The translations under genes were made by a program, and so were the position numbers. From the NCBI GenBank assembly GCA_001399805.1, contig LIHJ01000033.1, positions 16,130 through 34,982 of the forward strand: a DNA stretch of 18,853 nucleotides, written 5' to 3'. Within the stretch, counting starts at the first letter, position 1, and the number at the start of each line of letters is the position of its first letter. This document shows, one piece after another, positions 14,404 through 18,853 of this stretch. Origin of the DNA: Candidatus Bathyarchaeota archaeon BA1. Lineage in GTDB: Archaea > Thermoproteota > Bathyarchaeia > Bathyarchaeales > Bathyarchaeaceae. Under the pieces are notes generated by a model, which saw nothing but the letters and a program-made list of their open reading frames with translations, ran no database searches and was not told where the DNA came from.

Positions 14404-15206
14404 TTGAAAAAGAGCGGGTACACATGGTTTAACGGTCGGTTTGTCCCTTGGGACGAGGCTAAAACCCACGTTTTGGACCACGGCATACATTATGGAACGG
14501 GCATCTTCGAAGGAATTAGGGCATATAAAACGCAAGACGGAAACTCTGCGATTTTCAGATTAGAAAAGCACGTGGAGAGGATGTTTAAATCGGCTGAAAT
14601 ACTACAGATGAAAATCCCCTATGAAAAGAGGATGATCGAGGAAGCAATCATCGAAACGGTTAGAAAAAACAGGATGATGGAATGCTACGTAAGGCCCCTG
14701 GTGTGGTATGGATACGGGGAAATTGGGGCGTATGTGCGTAACCTTCCTGTCAACGTCATGGTTGCCGCTTGGGAATGGGAGACTTATCTTGGAAAGGAAG
14801 CTTTAGAAGTGGCATTCGGGCAAAGACTAGCACATGGATAAGAAACAATCCAAACGCAATTCCATCCCAGATCAAAAACACCGGAAGCTACATCAACGCC
14901 GTTTTGGCAGCCAGGAAGCCAGAGGCACTGGTTACGATGAGGCCATAATGCTGGATCATCGGGGATTTATCTCCGAGGATCCAGGTTGTGGAAACTGATA
15001 TCACCAGAGGTCGGCTGTATAATGCTGATGAAGCCCTCCTTACAGGCACCGCAGCCGAAGTAACCCCAATCCGTGAAGTGGACGATAGAAGGATCGGAGA
15101 TGGGAAGCGGGGGCCAGTGACTAAGAGGATTCAAGAGGAGTACCTTACAACTGTGAGGGGAGAAAGGCAGCAGTACAAACGTTGGCTCCTGTATCTATAC
15201 CAATGA
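14404..15206 (+). pseudogene. ilvE: Branched-chain amino acid aminotransferase pseudogene
   Basis: The first frame gives a normal start (TTG 14404, KKSGYTWFNGRFVPWDEA, then LDHGIHYGTGIFEGIRAYKT) to the stop at 14841. A second frame then gives TWIRNNPNAIPSQIKNTGSY, which contains the PLP lysine, and INAVLAA. A third frame gives EARGTGYDEAIMLDHRGFIS. Next, the family segment covering the EASGANIF region to LGI is absent, about 40 codons, and the sequence resumes with VVETDITRGRLYNADEALLT, GTAAEVTPIREVD and DGKRGPVTKRIQEEYL to TGA 15204. So there are two indels and one internal deletion of roughly 120-130 bases. The enzyme would transaminate Leu, Ile and Val. A TTTTTTATAG box at 14365-14374 is correctly placed as promoter; TTG 14356 is in frame but precedes it. 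Confidence 0.93.
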
Positions 15207-15344
15207 ACACCGAGGTCTTTAAGCCTCTTCATAACCCTCACGTATTGTTAAGCTTTTTCAAATCACCAGTTATATAAGCTTCCTCATTAACATGCATTGA
15301 AAACTGCGGATTACGTAATTAGTGCGGTACACTAGAACCTCAGT

Positions 15345-15737
15345 TTAGGTATACAAGGCCTGATCGTTATCGGAAGGTCCCGTTTCCTTTTGTGCGAGAT
15401 CCAGTATCCATTTGGTTAATTTTTCACATTCGTTGGGCGATACCACGCTGTACGCTCCACATCGGGAATCATCTGGGCACATTAAGCAGGGACAATCGAG
15501 GACGGAGTTGATCGATGCTGGTCTTCTCTTTGGGTATAATCGATATGTCCATCGGCCATTAAAAAGCTCACGTTCCCGACGGATCAAGCCCTTATTTTCC
15601 AGCTTTATGGCTATTCTGGAGCCCTCCCTGCTGCTGGCACCCAGCTTTCGCCACAACTCGGATTGAAGAATGCCTTCGCTTCCCGTGTTCACAATCAACT
15701 GCAAGGCCACATGTTCCATACTATTGCGCCTCGGCAT
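15345..15737 (-). CDS. Winged-helix protein with C-terminal iron-sulfur motif, archaeal RPC34/RPC39-like
   Basis: A 130-residue protein. Residues 7-70 form a winged helix (MEHVALQLIVNTGSEGILQS, ELWRKLGASSREGSRIAIKL, LENKGLIRRERELFNGRWTY). Residues 82-110 hold five cysteines, of which Cys84, 87, 93 and 104 have the spacing Cys-2-Cys-5-Cys-10-Cys, followed by LTKWI. That spacing, with CP after the second Cys and SP before the last, matches the C-terminal 4Fe-4S motif of the eukaryotic RNA polymerase III subunit RPC39/RPC34. Archaeal RPC34 orthologs are known in several TACK lineages and are thought to bind TFB and RNA polymerase. ATG 15737 is chosen over TTG 15764 because a minus-strand TATA box at 15763-15772 predicts a nearly leaderless start there. 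Confidence 0.8.
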   Translation of the reverse strand: MPRRNSMEHVALQLIVNTGSEGILQSELWRKLGASSREGSRIAIKLENKGLIRRERELFNGRWTYRLYPKRRPASINSVLDCPCLMCPDDSRCGAYSVVSPNECEKLTKWILDLAQKETGPSDNDQALYT

Positions 15738-15762
15738 ACTAATCGATCCCTTAAGCCCTTCC

Positions 15763-15772
15763 AATAAATAAA
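15763..15772 (-). promoter_or_regulatory. TATA box for the RPC34-like gene
   Basis: On the minus strand this reads TTTATTTATT. Its centre is about 30 bases from ATG 15737, so transcription should start within a few bases of that codon. It overlaps the in-frame TTG 15764, which argues against that upstream start. Confidence 0.42.
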
Positions 15773-15791
15773 GTGCTTTTAAAACATAAAA

Positions 15792-15950
15792 ATGTATGTC
15801 ATTTTGGGTACGTGGAACCTAATAGCCACACTTAATTATGAAGTGGCTAAGAACGTTGCGGATGCCCATTTCAGCCACGTCCCATTGCTTGGCATGGAGT
15901 CCACAACTAACACTAACATTAATCTTATCTTATTCCAACCCGGTGGATGA
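15792..15950 (+). CDS. Possible 52-residue small protein
   Basis: ATG 15792 opens a frame reading MYVILGTWNLIATLNYEVAK, then NVADAHFSHVPLLGM and TNINLILFQPGG. Its TGA (15948-15950) overlaps the ATG of the next ORF as ATGA, the usual sign of translational coupling. A TTTTAAAA box lies directly upstream but too close for a normal leader. An inverted repeat, TAGCCAC at 15823-15829 and GTGGCTA at 15843-15849, falls inside it. No family is recognised, so this could also be chance coding in a divergent promoter region. Confidence 0.3.
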   Translation: MYVILGTWNLIATLNYEVAKNVADAHFSHVPLLGMESTTNTNINLILFQPGG

Positions 15951-16084
15951 GAGCTTGGCTTGATCAGACTGGTAGGCTGGATGTTTTTAAATGCCGAGGC
16001 TGTAGGGCTGAGTTTAGGCTTGTGGAGAACGACGAGAACATTTTGGTTGTTGACATGCGGGAAAGTAAACCAACTTGCCTATGA
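15947..16084 (+). CDS. Small zinc-ribbon-like protein, possibly truncated by a frameshift
   Basis: A 45-residue ORF beginning MRAWLDQTGRLDVFKCRGCR, then AEFRLVENDENILVVDMRE and KPTCL before TGA. A CxxC knuckle (Cys16, Cys19) followed by two strands and a third Cys (44) looks like a zinc ribbon that lost its fourth ligand at the stop. Just past Cys44 another frame stays open to TAA 16164-16166 (YELNNRIGELKGDMIFAEVM), so the original may have been longer. GGTGG lies immediately before the ATG, which overlaps the stop of the preceding ORF. Function unknown. Confidence 0.4.
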   Translation: MRAWLDQTGRLDVFKCRGCRAEFRLVENDENILVVDMRESKPTCL

Positions 16085-16197
16085 ACTCAACAACCGCATA
16101 GGCGAGTTAAAGGGTGACATGATTTTCGCCGAAGTCATGCTTTCCCTAACAGCCATACCCCCATAATCCAGTATAAAGAGCAAGTGGAGGTTAAGGA

Positions 16198-16446
16198 ATG
16201 ATTAAGCAGTTTTTGGTTGATTTGGCTAAATTGGTTTTAGGCGTAACCATCGTCACTTATGTTGGGGCCAGGATTATGCGTTATGAACTACAAAAGCAGA
16301 TACCACACTATATTAAGAATGAGATTCCCCATTTGCTTAAAGGTCCAGAATTAAAGGCTAAAGCCCAAGAGCTAGCCCGAATCTTCCTACACGAAGTCTA
16401 CAACTTGATAATTGAAGAACTTGGAGCAAAGAGGGAAAGAAGATAA
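16198..16446 (+). CDS. Small membrane-anchored protein, unknown
   Basis: An 82-residue protein with one N-terminal hydrophobic helix (FLVDLAKLVLGVTIVTYVG, residues 5-23) and a charged, helical C-terminal part (YELQKQIPHYIKNEIPHLLK; ELKAKAQELARIFLHEVYNL). The start is well supported by GGAGGTTAAGGA directly before ATG 16198. The layout suggests a single-pass protein with a long amphipathic cytoplasmic helix. It is the first clear gene of the small-gene cluster. Not recognised. Confidence 0.72.
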   Translation: MIKQFLVDLAKLVLGVTIVTYVGARIMRYELQKQIPHYIKNEIPHLLKGPELKAKAQELARIFLHEVYNLIIEELGAKRERR

Positions 16447-16463
16447 TGCCTAGTGATGCTTAT

Positions 16464-16473
16464 CATATTAAAT
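16464..16473 (+). promoter_or_regulatory. TATA-like box inside the small-gene cluster
   Basis: CATATTAAAT lies in the 76-base gap between the membrane peptide gene and the CxxC microprotein ORF. It would start transcription near 16495, giving a leader of about 28 bases before ATG 16523. Weak prediction. Confidence 0.28.
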
Positions 16474-16522
16474 CTCCATACATACTGTGGAGAAGTTAAT
16501 ACAAAATTCATCCGCACGAAAA

Positions 16523-16588
16523 ATGCGTTGCTATGTTTGTGGGAAAACTTTTATTCCGTTAGAAGTAGAGAGGAAAGATGAAGGATGA
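16523..16588 (+). CDS. Possible 21-residue CxxC microprotein
   Basis: ATG 16523 encodes MRCYVCGKTFIPLEVERKD followed by Glu-Gly, a single zinc-knuckle half site (Cys3, Cys6). It overlaps the next ORF start by 11 bases and shares the ribosome-site region GAGAGGAAAG. Very short zinc peptides are common in archaeal viruses, but chance cannot be excluded at this size. Confidence 0.28.
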   Translation: MRCYVCGKTFIPLEVERKDEG

Positions 16589-16727
16589 GACGCTGGCATT
16601 TTTGCGAATTAGGGATTGGTTGGAGAAGCGGATTGAAAGGTTAACCTTTGAAAGGGAAGTTGCAGAACACGCCCTAAGAGGGGTTGAAACACTTATAGCC
16701 ATTGAAGAGGCATTCAAAAGGGGATAA
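16578..16727 (+). CDS. 49-residue helical peptide, unknown
   Basis: ATG 16578 behind GAGAGGAAAG gives MKDETLAFLRIRDWLEKRIE, RLTFEREVAEHALRGVETLI and AIEEAFKRG. The sequence is almost entirely predicted amphipathic helix, probably a coiled-coil or helical hairpin. It ends two bases before the next ATG, so the pair is translationally linked. No family recognised. Confidence 0.6.
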   Translation: MKDETLAFLRIRDWLEKRIERLTFEREVAEHALRGVETLIAIEEAFKRG

Positions 16728-16729
16728 AA

Positions 16730-16972
16730 ATGGCGCATGAGCTACAGCAACGCTTAGAAAGGGTTGAGGATAGAATTGAAAGGATTGAGCGGTATGTTAA
16801 ATTTCTCGCTAAGATGCCTCTATTGGTGGCTTTGAGTCTCTGCAATTTAACAGAGGAGCAGGAGAGAAAACTCAAAGAGAAGATTCATTCAGCCCCACCG
16901 GAAAGGTTACGTGAAGTTGCTTTTGAACTGGATGAAATAAGACGGGGCAGGAGAGTGGTGAAAAATGAGTGA
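16730..16972 (+). CDS. 80-residue coiled-coil protein, unknown
   Basis: The N-terminal 27 residues (HELQQRLERVEDRIERIERY) show a regular heptad pattern of a coiled coil, followed by a short hydrophobic stretch (MPLLVALSLC) and a second helical part (LTEEQERKLKEKIHS, then RLREVAFELDEIRRGRR). It likely forms oligomers or binds a partner through the coiled coil. Its TGA overlaps the GTG of the next gene as GTGA (16969-16972). Not recognised as a known family. Confidence 0.72.
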   Translation: MAHELQQRLERVEDRIERIERYVKFLAKMPLLVALSLCNLTEEQERKLKEKIHSAPPERLREVAFELDEIRRGRRVVKNE

Positions 16973-17445
16973 GCGGTGTCCATGGCTACCTTAAAAACCT
17001 ATGTCCATTTCCTGAATGCGAGCAAAGGCATCGAGGATTTTTTAATCCTATTCAAGAGTTAGTGGCTGTTAAGCCTAAAACATTAGCCAAATGGAGAAGT
17101 TGGGGAGTCCCAGAAGACATTATACAAAAAGCCATAAAACAACGCACACAGGCAAGAGAATTGAGAAGAAGAGAGGAAAAAGTGACAGTTGAGGGCTTCG
17201 CCTACACAATGCCTAAACTCCTAGAAGTTGAAGCAGAGCCTTGGGGAACAGCAAAAGCCATAGACTTCGAAGGAACAATAGTAGTCCGCCAGCCATACGT
17301 AGCCGACAAAGTAAGGAAAATAGACAGGTGGCTCTACAGGTGGGAATACTACAGACCAAGAATGGGCATCAAAACCCGCACATACGAACTAATAGAGGAA
17401 ATCGCAAATATGTGGCACACAACAGTATCAATAAAATACGTATGA
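16969..17445 (+). CDS. 158-residue protein with N-terminal Cys motif and helix-turn-helix-like segment, unknown
   Basis: GTG 16969 follows a GGTGA site seven bases upstream and overlaps the preceding stop. The N-terminus has CPFPECEQRHRGFF, a Cys-4-Cys with His that could bind a metal, then KPKTLAKWRSWGVPEDIIQK, which looks like a helix-turn-helix recognition helix with a turn at GVP, then a basic linker (QRTQARELRRREEK) and a C-terminal domain with YVADKVRKIDRWLYRWEYY and TYELIEEIANMWHTTVSI. A DNA-binding role in an element is a reasonable guess. An overlapping ATG frame from 16965 gives MSERCPWLP before a stop; joined by a frameshift it would add another Cys-Pro, so a small indel near 16995 is possible. 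Confidence 0.68.
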   Translation: MSGVHGYLKNLCPFPECEQRHRGFFNPIQELVAVKPKTLAKWRSWGVPEDIIQKAIKQRTQARELRRREEKVTVEGFAYTMPKLLEVEAEPWGTAKAIDFEGTIVVRQPYVADKVRKIDRWLYRWEYYRPRMGIKTRTYELIEEIANMWHTTVSIKYV

Positions 17446-17454
17446 GATATTAGA

Positions 17455-17619
17455 ATGAGAGGTTATGCTTTGAGCTACGAAACTTGGGTGGCTTCAGCCA
17501 GAGCCGTTATGATTTGCCTCCTAACAGAACCCCACTTAGCCCACCCAGAGAAAAAAAGAAGAGCAAGAGAAATACTAACCCTATACAGGGAAAGACCATC
17601 CATACCAAGAAGAACCTAA
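17455..17619 (+). CDS. 54-residue basic peptide, unknown
   Basis: ATG 17455 encodes MRGYALSYETWVASARAVMI, then CLLTEPHLAHPEKKRRAREI and a basic tail LTLYRERPSIPRRT. It starts ten bases after the previous stop, in the same A-rich style, and ends about 10-20 bases before the conserved part of kae1 begins. The coding signal here is better than that of the overlapping N-terminal extension of the kae1 frame. Not recognised. Confidence 0.5.
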   Translation: MRGYALSYETWVASARAVMICLLTEPHLAHPEKKRRAREILTLYRERPSIPRRT

Positions 17620-18626
17620 AAGAAAAATACTGCCTCGGCATTGAAGCCACAGCGGATGATTTTAGTGTGGGGATTCTCTCGTTTGATGGTAGGGTTCTTG
17701 CCAATGTGATTAGCGCTTACATGCCCGAGGAAGGTGGCATCCACCCGCGGGAGGCAGCTAGACATCATGCGGAGGTTGCCGGAGGGGTTTTGGGACAAGC
17801 CTTCAAAGGGGCAGGGATAAAGCCTCAAGAGATTAGTGTTGTTGCCTTCTCTCAAGGACCAGGCTTAGGTCCTTGCCTCCGAACAGGCGCAACCGCAGCC
17901 CGTGCCCTGGCCTCCTATCTCCGCGTTCCGTTGGTGGGGGTTAATCATTGCGTCGCGCACATTGAGATAGGGAAGCTCATAACTGGGGCAAGGGATCCCG
18001 TTACCCTCTATGTTTCTGGGGGAAACACCATAGTCTCTGCCTTTGAGGCTGGGAGGTATCGTGTTTTTGGCGAGACCCTCGATATAGCGGTGGGGAACTG
18101 CCTCGATGTTTTCGCCCGGGAGGCGGGTCTGCGTCAGAGGATGGGAACACCCTTCGGAGCCATGGTTGAGCAATTGGCGAGTCGTGGTCAAACCTTTATT
18201 CCACTGCCCTACACGGTGAAGGGGATGGACCTATCCTTCAGCGGGCTTCTCACAGCGGCCATACAACTACTCCACAGGGGAAAACATCGCCTAGAGGACC
18301 TGTGCCTCAGCCTTCAGGAGGTCTCGTTCTCCATGCTCGCCGAGGTCACGGAAAGGGCTCTGGCCCACACGGAGAAGCCAGAGGTTCTCTTAACGGGAGG
18401 GGTTGCAGCGAATAAAAGGCTACAATCGATGCTTGAGGTGATTGCTGAGGAACACAATGCTCGATTCTGCGTGGTTCCTAAGGAGTATGCCCTAGACAAT
18501 GGCGCCATGATCGCTTGGACGGGGGTTCTCGCCTTTCAGCACGGCATGACGATTCCCATTGAGGAGAGCCTCGTGAAGTTGAGGTGGCGGCTGGATGAGG
18601 TTTATGCGCCATGGGTTGGGAGCTAG
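17484..18626 (+). CDS. kae1: KEOPS complex catalytic subunit Kae1 (tRNA threonylcarbamoyladenosine synthesis), start uncertain
   Basis: Kae1/TsaD ATPase that transfers the threonylcarbamoyl group to A37 of ANN-decoding tRNAs. The conserved protein begins near 17628 (EKYCLGIEATADDFSVGIL) and is about 330 residues, the normal length. Metal ligands are visible as VNHCVAHIEIG (His155, His159 counting from 17484) and the Asp of ALDNGAMIAWTG (Asp338); ATP-binding motifs are TLYVSGGNTIV, GMDLSFSGLL and VLLTGGVAANKRL. Upstream of KEKYCLGIE there is no ATG, GTG or TTG in frame until TTG 17514 and TTG 17484; those would add 38-48 low-complexity residues and overlap the 54-residue ORF. The native start appears to be lost, non-canonical or displaced by the adjacent element. 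Bud32 follows with overlap. Confidence 0.92.
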   Translation: MGGFSQSRYDLPPNRTPLSPPREKKKSKRNTNPIQGKTIHTKKNLKEKYCLGIEATADDFSVGILSFDGRVLANVISAYMPEEGGIHPREAARHHAEVAGGVLGQAFKGAGIKPQEISVVAFSQGPGLGPCLRTGATAARALASYLRVPLVGVNHCVAHIEIGKLITGARDPVTLYVSGGNTIVSAFEAGRYRVFGETLDIAVGNCLDVFAREAGLRQRMGTPFGAMVEQLASRGQTFIPLPYTVKGMDLSFSGLLTAAIQLLHRGKHRLEDLCLSLQEVSFSMLAEVTERALAHTEKPEVLLTGGVAANKRLQSMLEVIAEEHNARFCVVPKEYALDNGAMIAWTGVLAFQHGMTIPIEESLVKLRWRLDEVYAPWVGS

Positions 18627-18853
18627 CCGTGCTTATAAAGAAGGGTGCGGAGGCTAATTTATTCCTTGAAGAGTGGCATAATCGCGATGTGATAATGAAG
18701 CGGCGATTGTCGAAGGGGTATCGCATCCCAGAGTTGGATAGGGAAATTAGGATACAACGAACCCTGCATGAGCCCCAGCTTATTCATAGGGCAAAGGAGG
18801 CTGGGGTTCCAACACCCACAATCTTTATGGTGGATGCTGCGGAAGCAACCATC
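18611..18853 (+). CDS. bud32: KEOPS complex kinase/ATPase Bud32, N-terminal part
   Basis: The open frame to the window edge reads LIKKGAEANLFLEEWHNRDV, then IMKRRLSKGYRIPELDREIR, IQRTLHEPQLIHRAKEAGVP and TPTIFMVDAAEATI. These are the N-lobe features of the Bud32/PRPK atypical kinase: KxGAEA loop, VIMKRR with the ATP-contacting Lys, RxPELDxxIR, and HEAxLIHxAKxAGVPTP. It supports Kae1 in the KEOPS complex. ATG 18611 overlaps the kae1 stop; GTG 18629, with GGGAG six bases upstream, is an equally good or better start and gives the usual short N-terminus. Some archaea fuse Kae1 and Bud32; here they are separate. The C-terminal half is outside the window. Confidence 0.94.
   Translation, partial: MGWELAVLIKKGAEANLFLEEWHNRDVIMKRRLSKGYRIPELDREIRIQRTLHEPQLIHRAKEAGVPTPTIFMVDAAEATI

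Larger units (their letters stand above)
16198..17619 (+). mobile_element. Candidate integrated element segment: string of tiny plus-strand genes
   Basis: Six small ORFs, all on the plus strand, are packed with spacings from minus 11 to plus 10 bases after the first, end abruptly at the kae1 coding sequence, and use A-rich codons (AGA, AAA, ATA) unlike the flanking housekeeping genes. Their products are of virus or plasmid style: a single-pass membrane peptide, a CxxC microprotein, two helical charged peptides, a Cys-containing DNA-binding-like protein and a basic peptide. No integrase, replication protein, capsid gene or attachment repeat is seen, so the element is either partial or defective. 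This grouping is inference. Confidence 0.35.

Noticed and set aside
14227..14535. N-terminal extension of rlmE by about 100 residues
   Set aside because: It is antisense to the ilvE start region; the family N-terminus and a ribosome site both point to TTG 14226.
13591..15817. Shared ten-base string GGTACGTGGA at 13591 and 15808 as a possible element boundary or att repeat
   Set aside because: Too short to be meaningful and no flanking similarity; it could arise by chance in about 19 kb searched this way.
1..18853. tRNA, rRNA genes or a CRISPR array
   Set aside because: I looked for tRNA T-arm-like sequence and regularly spaced direct repeats and saw none; the only tandem repeat noticed is the 15-base duplication at 10990.

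Overview
The window looks like chromosomal DNA from an archaeon of the TACK lineage, probably Bathyarchaeia-like; this is inference from gene content. The pointers are a two-gene KEOPS pair (Kae1, Bud32), a proteasome beta subunit of the non-catalytic PsmB1 type, an archaeal-type NMN adenylyltransferase, a DUF62 SAM hydroxide adenosyltransferase, a presenilin-like protease, an AMMECR1 protein, and a winged-helix protein whose C-terminal cysteine spacing matches RNA polymerase III subunit RPC34/RPC39. TATA-like boxes about 25 bases before likely transcript starts, frequent GTG/TTG starts and GGTGA/GGAGG ribosome sites agree with this.

Layout. 1-2.1 kb: a partial class V aminotransferase (minus), then the DUF62 enzyme and an intramembrane aspartyl protease (plus). 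2.2-3.7 kb (minus): a small unknown gene, nadM, and upstream of nadM a twice-frameshifted O6-alkylguanine-DNA alkyltransferase. 3.8-5.0 kb: a zinc-ribbon/SAM methyltransferase gene broken by two frameshifts and an in-frame TAG. 5.0-10.1 kb (plus): proteasome beta, AMMECR1, a GT-B glycosyltransferase, a decayed LAGLIDADG-type remnant, nadC, and a GT2 glycosyltransferase with C-terminal membrane segments. 10.1-12.5 kb: a SpoIIM-like membrane protein (minus), a run of small partly broken plus-strand ORFs behind one promoter, and a DUF4152-like gene (minus). 12.7-15.2 kb: a transporter remnant, a second LAGLIDADG fragment, intact rlmE/FtsJ (minus) and a branched-chain aminotransferase pseudogene. 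15.3-17.6 kb: the RPC34-like gene (minus) and a compact plus-strand string of very small, A-rich unknown genes that looks like an integrated virus or plasmid segment. 17.5 kb to the end: kae1 and the start of bud32.

The intact genes are mostly housekeeping: NAD synthesis (nadC, nadM), tRNA t6A modification (kae1, bud32), rRNA 2'-O-methylation (rlmE), protein turnover (proteasome, presenilin-like protease) and surface glycan synthesis (two glycosyltransferases). The broken genes are mostly dispensable or selfish (ogt, a methyltransferase, ilvE, homing-endonuclease remnants, a transporter, small element ORFs). This uneven spread, and an internal deletion in ilvE, argue for real gene decay, although assembly indels cannot be excluded for single lesions.

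The best candidates for something new are the small-gene cluster at 16.2-17.6 kb, the missing canonical start of kae1 beside it, the proteasome beta subunit with alanine at the Thr1 position, and the RPC34-like iron-sulfur protein.
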